Origin: Pistricoccus aurantiacus
GTDB taxonomy: Bacteria; Pseudomonadota; Gammaproteobacteria; Pseudomonadales; Halomonadaceae
Assembly: GCF_007954585.1 (NCBI RefSeq)
Contig: NZ_CP042382.1
Location: 1,922,001 to 1,986,000, forward strand
DNA: 64,000 bases
Reading direction: 5' to 3'
Shown: positions 34,714 through 44,921 of the stretch, piece by piece
Layout: every line of letters begins with the position of its first letter
Numbering within the stretch: the stretch's first letter is position 1
The notes under the pieces: model-generated
Database searches by the model: none
The model's input: the letters and a program-made list of their open reading frames with translations, nothing else
What the model was told of the DNA's origin: nothing
Made by a program: the position numbers and the translations under genes

Positions 34714-35034
34714 ATGTTCAAGTGGCTGGCTGTTGTACTGGTCGTTCTGGTCGCGCTCCTGCAGTATCGCCTCTGGTTCGGCGAAGGAGGATTAAAGGAG
34801 TTAGGGCAGATTCATGCTCGCGTCGATGCGCTCGAAGCGGAAAATCAGCCCATGCGCGCGCGTAACCAGCGCCTGGCGGCGGAGGTGGTGGATCTCAAGA
34901 CTGGCCTGGATGCGATCGAGGAGCGCGCCCGCAGTCATCTTGGCATGATTCGCGAGGACGAGCAGTTCTACTGGGTGCCGGACGTCGCGAAAGGGGCGTC
35001 CCGCCAAGCAGTTGCCTCGAGAAATACACCATGA
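34714..35034 (+). CDS. ftsB: Cell division protein FtsB
   Basis: A 106-residue bitopic protein of the divisome FtsQLB complex. A single N-terminal membrane segment (MFKWLAVVLVVLVALLQYRLWFG) leads into a periplasmic coiled coil (ARVDALEAENQPMRARNQRLAAEVVDLK) and the conserved AIEERARSHLGMIREDEQFYWV. ATG 34714 is chosen because it starts the membrane segment directly, although the frame is open further upstream. The stop overlaps ispD by four bases, as in many gammaproteobacteria. Confidence 0.95.
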   Translation: MFKWLAVVLVVLVALLQYRLWFGEGGLKELGQIHARVDALEAENQPMRARNQRLAAEVVDLKTGLDAIEERARSHLGMIREDEQFYWVPDVAKGASRQAVASRNTP

Positions 35035-35732
35035 GTCGACTCTGGTTGATCGTGCCGGCGGCGGGGCAGGGCAACCGCATGCAGGCGGATCGTCCTAAAC
35101 AGTATCTCGAACTGGAGGGCCGACCGGTGCTTGCGCATACCTTGGCGCGCCTCTATCAGGCATTTCCCGAATCCTGCCTGTGCCTTTGTCTGACGGAGGG
35201 AGACCCCTGGTTCGACCCGGTCTGGGTGCCTTTTACCCAATGGCGCCGAGTGACCGGTGGCCTCGAGCGCGTCGACTCGGTGCGTAACGCCTTGCAGTCA
35301 ATCGCTGGAGAAGCCGATGAGGATGATTGGGTGCTGGTGCACGATGTGGCGCGGCCCTGCGTGACCCGCGAGGATCTACTCGCGCTGCAGGCCGCGCTCG
35401 AGGACGAACCGGTAGGGGCGTTACTCGCCGTGCCGGCGGCGGATACCATGAAGCGGGCGAGCGACACGGGGCGAATTCGGCATACCGAAAGCCGCGAACG
35501 TCTCTGGCATGCGCTGACCCCCCAGGGGTTTCGCTACGGCCTGTTGAAAAAGGCGCTGGGGCATGCATCCTCCTCCGACAACGTGACCGACGAGGCATCC
35601 GCGGTGGAAGCGCTCGGGTTGTCGCCACGGCTGGTAACCGGCCGGCGGGACAACCTCAAGATCACCCGACCGGAAGATCTGCCGCTGGCGAGACACATTC
35701 TCGCCGCTCAGCGCGAAAACGAAAGAGGATAG
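35031..35732 (+). CDS. ispD: 2-C-methyl-D-erythritol 4-phosphate cytidylyltransferase IspD
   Basis: A 233-residue enzyme of the MEP isoprenoid pathway that couples CTP to methylerythritol phosphate. The nucleotide-binding start [21 protein letters not shown] is at residues 6-26. [11 protein letters not shown] near 103 and the [14 protein letters not shown] and [11 protein letters not shown] blocks follow. It overlaps ftsB and lies eight bases before ispF. Confidence 0.96.
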   Translation: MSRLWLIVPAAGQGNRMQADRPKQYLELEGRPVLAHTLARLYQAFPESCLCLCLTEGDPWFDPVWVPFTQWRRVTGGLERVDSVRNALQSIAGEADEDDWVLVHDVARPCVTREDLLALQAALEDEPVGALLAVPAADTMKRASDTGRIRHTESRERLWHALTPQGFRYGLLKKALGHASSSDNVTDEASAVEALGLSPRLVTGRRDNLKITRPEDLPLARHILAAQRENERG

Positions 35733-35740
35733 ACACGGAT

Positions 35741-36241
35741 ATGACGCTGCGAATCGGTCACGGCTTCGACGTACATCGCTTCGGCCCCGGGGATCATTTG
35801 ATGATCGGCGGCTTGCGGATCGCCTTTGAACAGGGTTTTGTCGCTCACTCCGATGGCGATGTGCTGCTGCACGCGGTCTGCGATGCGCTGCTGGGCGCCT
35901 GTGCCCTGGGGGATATCGGCCGTCATTTTCCCGATACGGATCCGGCCTGGGCCGGTGCGGATAGCCAGGATCTACTCCGCCGGGTTTATACATTGGTAAA
36001 GGAAGCCGGCTTCGCGCTTGTCAACCTGGACGCTACCCTGATGGCGCAGCAACCCAGGATGGCGCCGCATATTCCTTCAATGATCGAGACCTTGACGGCG
36101 CTACTGCAGGTCGAAGAAGGCTGCGTCAACGTCAAGGCGACGACTACCGAAAAACTCGGTTTCGTCGGGCGCGGGGAAGGTGTCGCCGCGGAGGCGGTAG
36201 TGCTGCTGGCGCGTCATGACAGGGGCCAGGTATCGGAATGA
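35741..36241 (+). CDS. ispF: 2-C-methyl-D-erythritol 2,4-cyclodiphosphate synthase IspF
   Basis: A 166-residue MEP-pathway enzyme. Metal ligands appear in [12 protein letters not shown] (Asp and His) and the conserved GVAHSDGD-like block [39 protein letters not shown] and the C-terminal [27 protein letters not shown] follow. ATG 35741 gives the normal length. The stop overlaps truD by four bases. Confidence 0.96.
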   Translation: MTLRIGHGFDVHRFGPGDHLMIGGLRIAFEQGFVAHSDGDVLLHAVCDALLGACALGDIGRHFPDTDPAWAGADSQDLLRRVYTLVKEAGFALVNLDATLMAQQPRMAPHIPSMIETLTALLQVEEGCVNVKATTTEKLGFVGRGEGVAAEAVVLLARHDRGQVSE

Positions 36242-37272
36242 GTTGGCCGCCCCTCTGGCCGCGGGCGCTGTCCACCGAGCCCTTGCCTGTCGGCGACTAT
36301 CGCTTGAGCGCCGACGACTTTTACGTCGAGGAATGCCTGGGGTTCGAACCCGAAGGCCAGGGGGAGCATCTCTGGCTGTGGGTGGAAAAGCGCGATCTCA
36401 CCACCCTGGCGCTTGCCAAGCGAGTCGCGGACATCTGTAGTGTCAGGCCTCGGGATATCGGCTTTTCCGGCATGAAGGATCGCCAGGCGGTGACCCGGCA
36501 GTGGCTGTCGGTGCACCTGCCCGGACAAGAGGCCCCGGCGGATATCAACGAGCGTCTGCAGGCGGCGTCGATCAACCTGTTGGCCCAGGGTCGTCATCCG
36601 CGTAAATTGAAGCGCGGCGTACATCGTGCCAACCGCTTCGAGCTGCGCCTTGGCGGACAAGCGACGGAGGATTCGGCGTTGGAAACCCGCTGGCAGCGCG
36701 TTCTGGAACGGGGCGTACCCAATTATTTCGGGCCGCAGCGCTTCGGTGCTCAGGGACGTAACCTGGCGCGGGCGACGACGCTTCTTCAGCGCGGCTGGCG
36801 CAAGCGGGACGACCCTCAGGGATTGCTGCTTTCCGCGGCGCGCAGCTACCTGTTCAACGAGTTGCTGGCAGACCGTATCCGTCAGGCTTGCTGGGACAGG
36901 CCCATCCCCGGCGACATGCTGATGCTAGAAGGCAGCGCGAGCCATTTTCTGGCGGAACGGATCGACGAGGAACTGCTGTCCCGCGCAAGGCACTTCGATG
37001 TGCATCCTAGTGGGGTACTATGGGGAACCGGCGGGCTTGCGACTCGTGATGCAGCGGTGGAAATCGAGCAGGCTTTGGCGACTCGTCACACAAAACTGAC
37101 CGCAGGGCTGGAAAAGGCCGGCGTGCGCATGGCACGCCGCGCGCTTCGGATGCGCGTGAGTGGTGCGGCGCTGCAGCGCGAGGCGGGAGGACTGCGGTTG
37201 ACCTTCCAACTGCCTAGAGGGGGGTTCGCCACGGCGGTGCTGAGGGAACTGATGGAGCATCCGACCCTATAA
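36238..37272 (+). CDS. truD: tRNA pseudouridine(13) synthase TruD
   Basis: A 344-residue enzyme modifying uridine 13 of tRNA-Glu. The catalytic aspartate lies in [19 protein letters not shown] near residue 80. Other family blocks are [27 protein letters not shown] and [14 protein letters not shown]. Translationally coupled to ispF by a four-base overlap. An 84-base gap leads to surE. Confidence 0.95.
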   Translation: MSWPPLWPRALSTEPLPVGDYRLSADDFYVEECLGFEPEGQGEHLWLWVEKRDLTTLALAKRVADICSVRPRDIGFSGMKDRQAVTRQWLSVHLPGQEAPADINERLQAASINLLAQGRHPRKLKRGVHRANRFELRLGGQATEDSALETRWQRVLERGVPNYFGPQRFGAQGRNLARATTLLQRGWRKRDDPQGLLLSAARSYLFNELLADRIRQACWDRPIPGDMLMLEGSASHFLAERIDEELLSRARHFDVHPSGVLWGTGGLATRDAAVEIEQALATRHTKLTAGLEKAGVRMARRALRMRVSGAALQREAGGLRLTFQLPRGGFATAVLRELMEHPTL

Positions 37273-37356
37273 AGGTAGATTCCATGATAAGGATAGGTTC
37301 CATGGATTTTCCAGGTGAGAACCATGGGACGATAAGCGAATGTTTCGAGGAAAATA

Positions 37357-38103
37357 ATGCGTAGATTATTGCTATCCAACGATGACGGCGTACATGCGCC
37401 TGGGCTTCGTGCACTCTATGAAGCCCTGCTGCCTTACGGCCGGCTTCGAGTGGTGGCGCCGGATCGGGACAGGAGCGGTGCCAGCAATTCCCTGACCCTT
37501 GATCGCCCCCTGGCCTTGACGGATAGAAGCAATGGGTTCTACAGCGTAGACGGCACCCCGGCGGACTGTGTTTATCTAGGGGTCAACGGTGTCTGGGAAG
37601 AGCGCCCGGATCTGGTGATTTCCGGTATCAATCATGGGGGCAACCTGGGAGACGACGTTCTGTACTCCGGCACGGTGGCGGCGGCCATGGAAGGGCGCAA
37701 CCTGGGAATGTCGGCGATCGCCATGTCCCTGGTAGGCCGGCGCTACTTCGAGACCGCGGGGCGTGTCGCCGCCAGTCTGGTGGGCGCAGCGGAATCGCTG
37801 TCGCTACCTCCTCGCAGTCTGCTCAATGTCAACGTGCCGGATCGGCCTTGGTCCGAGATTCGCGGGTTCAAGGTCACTCGTCTTGGCTATCGTGGACCGG
37901 CGTCCAAGCCGTTACAAGTACAGGACCCGCGGGGCCAGGACCGTTACTGGATCGCCCCGGTGAGCCGCAACGCGGACGATGGACCGGATACGGATTTCGC
38001 GGCGATAGAAGCCGGGTTCGTCTCGATTACTCCGCTGCAGACAGATTTGACCCGTCATGCGGCACTGCACGACGTTCAGGGTTGGTTGGATGCACTCACG
38101 TGA
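37357..38103 (+). CDS. surE: 5'/3'-nucleotidase SurE
   Basis: A 248-residue metal-dependent nucleoside monophosphatase linked to stationary-phase survival. The metal site is [13 protein letters not shown] at the start, with [13 protein letters not shown] near 36 and [24 protein letters not shown] near 86. It precedes pcm as in most gammaproteobacteria, with AGGAAAA before the ATG. Confidence 0.96.
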   Translation: MRRLLLSNDDGVHAPGLRALYEALLPYGRLRVVAPDRDRSGASNSLTLDRPLALTDRSNGFYSVDGTPADCVYLGVNGVWEERPDLVISGINHGGNLGDDVLYSGTVAAAMEGRNLGMSAIAMSLVGRRYFETAGRVAASLVGAAESLSLPPRSLLNVNVPDRPWSEIRGFKVTRLGYRGPASKPLQVQDPRGQDRYWIAPVSRNADDGPDTDFAAIEAGFVSITPLQTDLTRHAALHDVQGWLDALT

Positions 38104-38119
38104 GCTTCAAGGCGTCGGC

Positions 38120-38755
38120 ATGACGTCACAACGGACGCGAGATCGTCTGGTGGATCGTCTGGCCAGTGCGGGCATCGAGCACGAGGGCGTGTTGACGACC
38201 TTGCGCCGGGAGCCGCGCCATCTGTTTCTTGACGAAGCGCTGTCTCACCGCGCCTACGAGGATGTCGCGCTACCCATCGGTAACGGCCAAACCCTGTCTC
38301 AGCCCTGGGTGGTGGCGCGCATGACCGAGCTGCTGCTTGTCGCAGAGCCACGGCGCGTGCTGGAGATTGGCACCGGCTCCGGCTATCAGACGCTTATTCT
38401 GTCGCGGCTGGTCGACCAGCTCTGGTCCATCGAGCGGATTCGCAGTTTGCATAAGCAGGCAGCGGAACGGCTCAAGCGACTCAAGGCGACCAATCTGCGT
38501 CTGCGCCAGGGAGATGGCAACGAAGGATGGCCCGAAGCCGCGCCTTTCGATGCGATCCTGGTGACCGCGGCTTGCCGAGAGATCCCTCCCGCCTTGCTCG
38601 ACCAGCTCGACGAAGGAGGAACCCTCGTCGTGCCTCTGGAAGACAAGCAGGGCGAGCAATGGCTGACTCGCGTCCGGCGTCGAGGCGACGGTTTTCGCTA
38701 TGAGCGCTTCGAAAGCGTGCGCTTCGTGCCGCTGCTGGAAGGAGTGGTCCGATGA
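38120..38755 (+). CDS. pcm: Protein-L-isoaspartate O-methyltransferase
   Basis: A 211-residue SAM-dependent enzyme that starts repair of isoaspartyl damage in ageing proteins. The family blocks are DVALPIGNGQTLSQPWVVARMTELL near residue 54 and the SAM motif VLEIGTGSGYQTLILSRLV near 80, with VTAACREIPPALLDQL and GGTLVVPLE later. ATG 38120 is chosen for family length; the frame is open to 38057, within surE. The stop overlaps the DUF368 gene by four bases. Confidence 0.94.
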   Translation: MTSQRTRDRLVDRLASAGIEHEGVLTTLRREPRHLFLDEALSHRAYEDVALPIGNGQTLSQPWVVARMTELLLVAEPRRVLEIGTGSGYQTLILSRLVDQLWSIERIRSLHKQAAERLKRLKATNLRLRQGDGNEGWPEAAPFDAILVTAACREIPPALLDQLDEGGTLVVPLEDKQGEQWLTRVRRRGDGFRYERFESVRFVPLLEGVVR

Positions 38756-39723
38756 AGCGCGCCTGGACGATCTTTCTCAAGGGCGCCGGCATGGGTGCCG
38801 CGGATGCGGTGCCCGGCGTGTCCGGCGGGACCATCGCCTTCATCACCGGTATCTACGCGGAGCTGATCGAGACCATCAAACGTTTCGGTCCCGGCGCCCT
38901 GAGCGCCTGGCAACAGGGCGGGGCGCGTCGGTTGACGACGCATCTTAACCTGAGGTTTCTATTGCCTCTGCTGGCGGGTATCGCGATAAGCCTCATCAGC
39001 GTGGCGCACCTGATCACTTACCTGATGGCGGCTCAGCCGGTGGTGCTCAGCGGATTCTTCTTTGGTCTGGTGGCCGCTTCGGCACTGGTGATACGGCGGG
39101 ATCTGTCCCATTGGCGGCTCTGGCATATCCTGCCTCTCCTGCTGGGGCTGATATCCGTCAAGGGGCTGGCGCTACTCATGCCCTTGGTGGGGTTGCTGGG
39201 CAACGAGTCGCTGATGCTGGTGGTGGCAGGCGCCATCGCCATCAGTGCCATGCTGCTGCCCGGGGTGTCCGGCAGCTTTCTGCTGCTGGCCATGGGACTC
39301 TATGGCACCGTCATGCAAGCCATCAAGAGTCTGGATTTCACGGTGATCCTGGTCTTCGGCGGCGGCTGCGCCCTGGGGCTGTTCGGTTTCTCGCGATTGC
39401 TTTCCTGGCTGTTGCGGCGTTTCTATACCGCTACCCTGCAGTTTCTCATCGGCATGATTCTCGGGGCCCTGCCCATCCTTTGGCCCTGGCAGGAGCTGGT
39501 CAGCTATCGGGTCGGGCCTCAGGAGCAGTTGATTCCCACGGGGCATCGTTTCCTGCTACCACATGAATATGCTCAACTCACCGGTGACAGCGCTCAACCG
39601 TTTATCGTGCTGGCAGCGATGCTGGCGGGTTTGATTCTAGTCTTGATGGTCGGACGCAAGGCACCGCCAGAAGGTGCTCAAGAGCCGGCCCATGTCCGAA
39701 AAAAGGATAAATGCGATGCATAA
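38752..39723 (+). CDS. DUF368 inner-membrane protein
   Basis: A 323-residue polytopic membrane protein with about eight to nine hydrophobic segments and the DUF368 start block GAGMGAADAVPGVSGGTIAFITGIYAELI; a related repeat, ISAMLLPGVSGSFLLLAMGLYGTVM, lies in the middle. DUF368 proteins have been connected to undecaprenyl-phosphate recycling (UptA-like versus PopT family) in recent work, so lipid-carrier translocation is plausible. It is placed between pcm and nlpD and overlaps both, which many gammaproteobacteria lack. Confidence 0.88.
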   Translation: MKRAWTIFLKGAGMGAADAVPGVSGGTIAFITGIYAELIETIKRFGPGALSAWQQGGARRLTTHLNLRFLLPLLAGIAISLISVAHLITYLMAAQPVVLSGFFFGLVAASALVIRRDLSHWRLWHILPLLLGLISVKGLALLMPLVGLLGNESLMLVVAGAIAISAMLLPGVSGSFLLLAMGLYGTVMQAIKSLDFTVILVFGGGCALGLFGFSRLLSWLLRRFYTATLQFLIGMILGALPILWPWQELVSYRVGPQEQLIPTGHRFLLPHEYAQLTGDSAQPFIVLAAMLAGLILVLMVGRKAPPEGAQEPAHVRKKDKCDA

Positions 39724-40903
39724 GATTTTACTGGCTACCGCGGTGGCACTGATCATGGGAGGCTGTGCCACTCAGCCCGGCGGCTCCCAGTCCGTTCAAG
39801 TCCGCGATCTTTCCATGGGCCGCGATCAAGAAGGCGCCTCCAGCTATACCGTTCAGCCCGGCGATACCATTTACGGTATTGCCTGGCGCAACGAGATGGA
39901 TTTTCGCCGTCTGGCCCAGCTCAACCGGCTAAAGCCGCCTTACCGTCTGGAGCCCGGACAGGAACTGCGGCTGACGTCGGAAGGTGCGGCTAGCGGTTCT
40001 CAAGTTGCCTCTGCCGCAAACCCCACCCAGGCCGACGATAACAAAGCTGGCGCAGCTCAGGGCGGGCAGGGGTCGCAAAACGCCGGACAGGGCAATCCTG
40101 ACTGGCTGGCGCCGGACGAAGAGGCGATACGTCGCAATCAGGGGATCGTGGTGCGTCCCCTGGAATCGTCTCAAGGGGATAGCACATCAGCCGACGGTGC
40201 TTCCGGACAGCCGCAGGCCCGGCCCGACAGCGTATCTTCAGGAAACACTTCGCCCAATGCCCAAGGCCCCGGGCCGATCTACAACTATGGCAGCCCCGGC
40301 GCGGACGGCAAGCTGAGCCAGCGCGATCAGGCGGAACGAGAGACAATGGAGACGGCGCAGCAGTCCCAGGAAAAAACGCTTACGGCTGAACAGGAGCAGG
40401 TCGCCAAGGCGGGACAGGAAACAGCGCCTGCCCGGGATGGCGCGTCTCAGCCTCAAGCCAGCGAGCCGGCTGTGGCGACTCAGCCCCAGGCCAATCAGCA
40501 GCGCGCCCAGCGTACTTATACGCCGGCCAAGAACATCGACTGGCAGTGGCCGACACAGGGAAAAATGGTGAACGGTTTCGGTGAGGGGGAGAGTACTACC
40601 GCCGGCATTGATATCGCCGGACAAAAGGGGCAACCTGTCAAGGCAGCGGGGCCGGGTATCGTAGTTTACGCGGGAAGCGGCGTCCGTGGCTATGGCAACC
40701 TGGTATTGCTTAAACATAATGACCAATTCCTTAGTGCTTATGCGCACAATGATCAGCTCCAGGTCCAGGAAAACGATGTAGTCGAGACCGGTGAGACCAT
40801 CGCGACCATGGGCGATACGGATGCGGATAGCGTCATGCTGCACTTCGAGGTACGCAAGGGAGGTCAGCCTCAGAATCCGCTGGAATTCTTGCCCAAGCGT
40901 TGA
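39716..40903 (+). CDS. nlpD: NlpD-like lipoprotein (LysM and degenerate M23 domain)
   Basis: A 395-residue outer-membrane lipoprotein that activates a cell-separation amidase. The lipobox is IMGGC at residues 13-17, then a LysM domain (YTVQPGDTIYGIAWRNEMDFRRLAQLNRLKPP), a long low-complexity Gln/Ala/Ser-rich linker, and a C-terminal LytM domain. The LytM zinc ligands are partly lost (TAGIDIAG where active enzymes have HxGxD), as in E. coli NlpD, so it is an activator, not a hydrolase. AAGGA precedes ATG 39716, which overlaps the DUF368 gene by eight bases. It is just upstream of rpoS, whose promoter often lies within nlpD. Confidence 0.92.
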   Translation: MHKILLATAVALIMGGCATQPGGSQSVQVRDLSMGRDQEGASSYTVQPGDTIYGIAWRNEMDFRRLAQLNRLKPPYRLEPGQELRLTSEGAASGSQVASAANPTQADDNKAGAAQGGQGSQNAGQGNPDWLAPDEEAIRRNQGIVVRPLESSQGDSTSADGASGQPQARPDSVSSGNTSPNAQGPGPIYNYGSPGADGKLSQRDQAERETMETAQQSQEKTLTAEQEQVAKAGQETAPARDGASQPQASEPAVATQPQANQQRAQRTYTPAKNIDWQWPTQGKMVNGFGEGESTTAGIDIAGQKGQPVKAAGPGIVVYAGSGVRGYGNLVLLKHNDQFLSAYAHNDQLQVQENDVVETGETIATMGDTDADSVMLHFEVRKGGQPQNPLEFLPKR

Positions 40904-41016
40904 ACGTCTCCTGAACGACAAGAAAAAACAATTAACAACAATAGGCATTGGTCAGCGGTTCGATACACTGCCGCCGCCGATGTTATCTCTGATCAGCTTT
41001 TAGTTGGAGTCGCGAG

Positions 41017-41985
41017 ATGAGCATACTCGAACGGGATCTTCAGGATGTGGATCTCAACGCGGTCGATGAGGTACTCGAGAAAAACAATGCGAGAGCCAAG
41101 GATGAGAAAGCCTTCGAAAAAGCTCTGACTCGGGAGGAAAACCCTTACCATCACAGCCTTGATGCAACGCAGATCTATCTCAACGAGATCGGCTTTTCGC
41201 CGCTGCTGTCGCCGGAAGAAGAAGTCTACTTCGGGCGTCTGGCCCAGAAGGGTGATCCTGCCGGTCGCTCGCGCATGATCGAGTCCAACCTGCGGCTGGT
41301 GGTCAAGATAGCCAGACGCTATCTCAACCGCGGTCTGACGTTGCTGGACCTGATCGAGGAAGGCAACCTGGGACTGATTCGCGCCGTCGAAAAGTTCGAT
41401 CCAGAGCGCGGCTTTCGCTTTTCCACCTATGCCACCTGGTGGATTCGTCAGACCATCGAGCGGGCCCTGATGAACCAGACTCGCACCATTCGTCTGCCCA
41501 TTCACGTCGTCAAGGAACTCAACATCTACCTGCGCGCGGCGCGGGAACTGACCCAGAAGCTCGATCACGAGGCGACTCCCGAGGAAATCGCCGAGTATCT
41601 GGATAAACCCGTCGAGACCGTCAAGAAGATGATGGGGCTGAATGAACGGGTATCTTCGGTGGACTACCCGTTGGGCAGCGAAAACGACAAGCCCCTCATC
41701 GACACCCTGACGGACGATAACGACCTGGGGCCGGAATCGTCTTTACTGGATATCGACGTCAAGCTGCATGTTGATGCCTGGCTCGCGGAACTGACGGAAA
41801 AACAGCGGGAAGTCGTCGTCAGACGCTTCGGCTTGCGCGGCCATGAAGCAGCGACCCTGGAGGAAGTCGGTGAGGAAATCGGCTTGACGCGAGAGCGGGT
41901 ACGCCAGATCCAGGTGGAAGCGCTCAAGAAGTTGCGTCGGGCGCTCGAAAAGAAAGGACTATCGCTGGACGCGATCTTCGAATAG
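41017..41985 (+). CDS. rpoS: RNA polymerase sigma factor RpoS
   Basis: A 322-residue stationary-phase and general-stress sigma factor. Regions are in order: 1.2 ([32 protein letters not shown]), 2 ([35 protein letters not shown]), 3 and 4 ([29 protein letters not shown]). The position after nlpD is the conserved one. GGAG precedes the ATG and a terminator follows. It may drive the stress cassette (KGG, catalase, DUF892), whose homologues are RpoS-dependent in E. coli; this is inference. Confidence 0.97.
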   Translation: MSILERDLQDVDLNAVDEVLEKNNARAKDEKAFEKALTREENPYHHSLDATQIYLNEIGFSPLLSPEEEVYFGRLAQKGDPAGRSRMIESNLRLVVKIARRYLNRGLTLLDLIEEGNLGLIRAVEKFDPERGFRFSTYATWWIRQTIERALMNQTRTIRLPIHVVKELNIYLRAARELTQKLDHEATPEEIAEYLDKPVETVKKMMGLNERVSSVDYPLGSENDKPLIDTLTDDNDLGPESSLLDIDVKLHVDAWLAELTEKQREVVVRRFGLRGHEAATLEEVGEEIGLTRERVRQIQVEALKKLRRALEKKGLSLDAIFE

Positions 41986-42006
41986 CCAAGGCTTGTTGAA
42001 ATAAGC

Positions 42007-42034
42007 GACGCTGCTGGACAAGAGCGTCTTTTTT
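42007..42034 (+). terminator. Terminator after rpoS
   Basis: Stem GACGCT (42007-42012) pairs with AGCGTC (42023-42028), followed by six T residues. Confidence 0.75.
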
Positions 42035-42115
42035 CACGCTTACGCTGTTAGTTTGCGCCCTAACAACAGAGGTTTCTGGCATAATCCGTCCATCGCGACA
42101 CAACAGGGAACGCTC

Positions 42116-43738
42116 ATGTCCTGCAGACGACTTTCGCCACTCGTGGTATCGCTACGCCAAGCTTCGGCTTCAAGACCCCGATTGACTCGGCGAGTGATAC
42201 CCTGGCTTGCCGGTTCCTTGCTCACCAGTCTTACCTTGGCCAACTCGACGCAGGCGGCGGATTTGCTGGCTATCACCCGAGATGCACTGGATACCAACGC
42301 CGAAATTGCCTCGATTCGCTCTCAGCTCGAGGCGGCAGAGGCCTTTACCGATGTGGAGCGGGGCGCCTTGCTGCCCCAGGTCGATCTCAGCGGCAGCGCC
42401 AGCCACAATCGAACCTATTCTTCCCAGGGCGGCGATTTCACCTCTCAGACCGTAACGTTACAAGATCCAGATGATGATTTCGAAGTTGCCAGCATCGATC
42501 TCAATGCCACCCAAGCGTTATTCAGCCCCACCAGCGCGGCGCGTCTGGAGCAGGCGCGAGAGCAGTACGACCAGCAGGCCCTGCAGCTTGAAGTGACGCG
42601 CCAGCAACTGCTGTTCAATGTCTCGCAGGCCTACTTCGAGATTCTGCGGGCTTATGAAGTGCTGGAAGCCCGGCGGGCCCAGGAAAAAGCCATCGCGCGG
42701 CAGTATGAGCAGTCCCGAGAGCGTTTCGATGTCGGTCTGATCGCGATTACCGACGTCTACGAAGCCCAGGCGACTTATGACCTGGCGCGAGCCCAGCGCA
42801 TTGCCGCGGAAAGTAACCTGCAGGTGCGCTTCGAGGCCTTGGAACGGCTGACCGGCCGCCGCTATGAGAGTATCGAAACCCTCAAGGAGGACCTTCCCAT
42901 CGAGCCGCCGTCGCCGTCTCGACGTAGCGAATGGATGGACATTGCCCTGGAAAATAGTCCGCAGCTGATGCTGGCCGGTGCCGGAGTAGAGGTGGCCCGC
43001 AGCGAGGTGGATATTTCTCGCTCTCGACGCTTGCCGACGGTGCAGGCCTTTGCCCGGTACAATTACGCCGACAGCAATCAGAACATTCAGGAAGGCCACG
43101 ATTCCGCCAGTCAGCTGGGCGTTCAAGCCAGCCTGCCGCTGTATACCGGGGGGACTACCACCGCCCAGATCCATCAGAGCACCTACCTGCTGGAATCCAG
43201 TCAGTACGATTTCGAGGATCAGCGTCGGGATACGCTGCAAAATGTGCGCTCCCTGTATACCGAAGTCATCAACGATGTTCAGACCGTGGCCGCGCGCAAG
43301 CAGGCGATCGTGTCCAACCGCAGCGCCTTGGAAGCCACTCGCTCCGGCTATCAGGTGGGTACCCGCAATATCGTCGACGTGCTGAACGCGGAGCAGAACC
43401 TGTTCAGTGCCATCGCCGATTACGCGGAAGCCCGCTACGATTATGTCCTGGCGCGTCTCAATCTGCAGCGCCAGGCCGGAGTGCTGGAAGTCGATGATAT
43501 CGCCGCGCTCAATCAGTGGCTGACCGAAGCGGAGCTGGTCTATCTCAGCGTATCGGACGTCGAGGACATGGAGCCGGTGGAATCCATCGGCGAGCCGCCT
43601 GCTCCTCCGGAGGAAGCCTTGCCGGCGGGCTCGACCGACTCCCTGCTCAATAATGGCACGCTTGGCAACGATGGCCCTCTCGGCAATCAGGGCCTGAACG
43701 ATGCCGGAGACATCAACACCGAGCTACCGGATCTCTGA
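42116..43738 (+). CDS. tolC: TolC-family outer-membrane channel protein
   Basis: A 540-residue exported protein of the TolC family, forming the outer-membrane duct of efflux pumps and type I secretion. After a long signal region (ending LANSTQAADLLAITRDALDTN) come two outer-membrane efflux repeats of alpha-helical hairpins, with DLNATQALFSPTSAARLEQAREQYDQQALQL and the second-half GTRNIVDVLNAEQNLFSAIADYAEARYDYVLARLNL typical of TolC. A proline/glutamate-rich, then Asn/Gly-rich tail follows. AGGGAA precedes ATG 42116; the frame is open to 42053. Specific pump partners are not nearby. Confidence 0.92.
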   Translation: MSCRRLSPLVVSLRQASASRPRLTRRVIPWLAGSLLTSLTLANSTQAADLLAITRDALDTNAEIASIRSQLEAAEAFTDVERGALLPQVDLSGSASHNRTYSSQGGDFTSQTVTLQDPDDDFEVASIDLNATQALFSPTSAARLEQAREQYDQQALQLEVTRQQLLFNVSQAYFEILRAYEVLEARRAQEKAIARQYEQSRERFDVGLIAITDVYEAQATYDLARAQRIAAESNLQVRFEALERLTGRRYESIETLKEDLPIEPPSPSRRSEWMDIALENSPQLMLAGAGVEVARSEVDISRSRRLPTVQAFARYNYADSNQNIQEGHDSASQLGVQASLPLYTGGTTTAQIHQSTYLLESSQYDFEDQRRDTLQNVRSLYTEVINDVQTVAARKQAIVSNRSALEATRSGYQVGTRNIVDVLNAEQNLFSAIADYAEARYDYVLARLNLQRQAGVLEVDDIAALNQWLTEAELVYLSVSDVEDMEPVESIGEPPAPPEEALPAGSTDSLLNNGTLGNDGPLGNQGLNDAGDINTELPDL

Positions 43739-43740
43739 TC

Positions 43741-44856
43741 ATGACGCGACCCTTGCTGGCGGAGATCGACCTGGCGGCCTTGCGGCACAACTATCGCCTG
43801 GCTCAGGCCCGGGCGCCAGTCAGCCAGGCGATGGCGGTACTCAAGGCCAACGCCTACGGCCATGGCGCTGTCGCCTGCGCCCAGGCACTCGAGGATCTCG
43901 CGCCGGCTTTCGCGGTTGCCTGTCTCGAAGAGGCCATGGAACTGCGCGAGGCAGGCATCACCACGCCGATCCTGCTGCTGGAGGGTATATTCGACGCTTC
44001 CGAACTCGAGTATGTCGATACGCTGGGGTTATGGATGACGGTGCATAGTCAATGGCAAGTGGACGCACTGTTCGCTTATCGCCCGACAACGCCGATCCCG
44101 GTATGGCTCAAGGTGGATTCTGGAATGCATCGCCTGGGCTTTCCACCTCGAGAGGCCGAGGGTCTCTGGCACAAGCTGCAAGCGGATCGGGGGAGGGTGA
44201 GCGAGCTTTATCTGATGAGCCACTTCGCCACCGCGGACGCTTTGGACAGCCAGCAGTTTCGCCAGCAGCTTACCCTGCTCCAGGGTCTGGCCAAGCGGCT
44301 GGATGCCCCGACATGTCTGGCCAACTCGCCGGCGACTCTGGCCTGGCCGGAGACCCATGGTGACTGGAATCGTCCCGGTATCATGCTTTATGGCAGCGAT
44401 CCGCTGGAAGGCGCCAATGATGCCAGCCGACGGCTCAGGCCGGTGATGACGCTGCGTTCGCGGATTATTGCCCTTCAAGACGTGGCGGCTGGAGAGCCGG
44501 TCGGCTATGGCGGTCGTTGGCGAGCATCGCGGCGGTCACGTATCGCCGTGGTGGCCTGCGGTTACGGCGACGGTTATGACCGCCATGCCCGGGACGGCAC
44601 GCCGGTACTGGTGGACGGCCAGCGGGCAAGCCTGGCCGGCCGCGTGTCCATGGACATGCTGACGGTAGACGTCAGCGACGTTCCCGGCGCCGCTATCGGC
44701 AGCGAAGTGGTGCTCTGGGGCCGGGCGGCTGGCGGCGAGGTACTCAGCGTCGATGAAGTGGCACGCCACTGCGAGACCATCAGCTATACCTTGCTGACCG
44801 GTATGCTGCCGAGAGTGCCGCGCCGCTATCATGACGATGAGGTGGCCGGCGACTGA
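43741..44856 (+). CDS. alr: Alanine racemase
   Basis: A 371-residue PLP enzyme producing D-alanine for peptidoglycan. The PLP lysine is in AVLKANAYGHGAVACA near residue 35, the second catalytic tyrosine region is VGYGGRWRASRRSRIAVVACGYGDGYDR, and AGRVSMDMLTVDV is conserved. It starts two bases after the tolC stop, so the two may be co-transcribed. Confidence 0.95.
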   Translation: MTRPLLAEIDLAALRHNYRLAQARAPVSQAMAVLKANAYGHGAVACAQALEDLAPAFAVACLEEAMELREAGITTPILLLEGIFDASELEYVDTLGLWMTVHSQWQVDALFAYRPTTPIPVWLKVDSGMHRLGFPPREAEGLWHKLQADRGRVSELYLMSHFATADALDSQQFRQQLTLLQGLAKRLDAPTCLANSPATLAWPETHGDWNRPGIMLYGSDPLEGANDASRRLRPVMTLRSRIIALQDVAAGEPVGYGGRWRASRRSRIAVVACGYGDGYDRHARDGTPVLVDGQRASLAGRVSMDMLTVDVSDVPGAAIGSEVVLWGRAAGGEVLSVDEVARHCETISYTLLTGMLPRVPRRYHDDEVAGD

Positions 44857-44921
44857 AGATTAAAATCCCCGTCGCCTGTGCCAGAATAGGCGATTTCGTC
44901 ACGCTGCCGGCTCGATCTTTC

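Noticed and set aside
37273-37356. Repeated CCATGG-containing sequence before surE as a hairpin regulator
   Set aside because: The arms pair over only about six bases and there is no T-run or known binding pattern.
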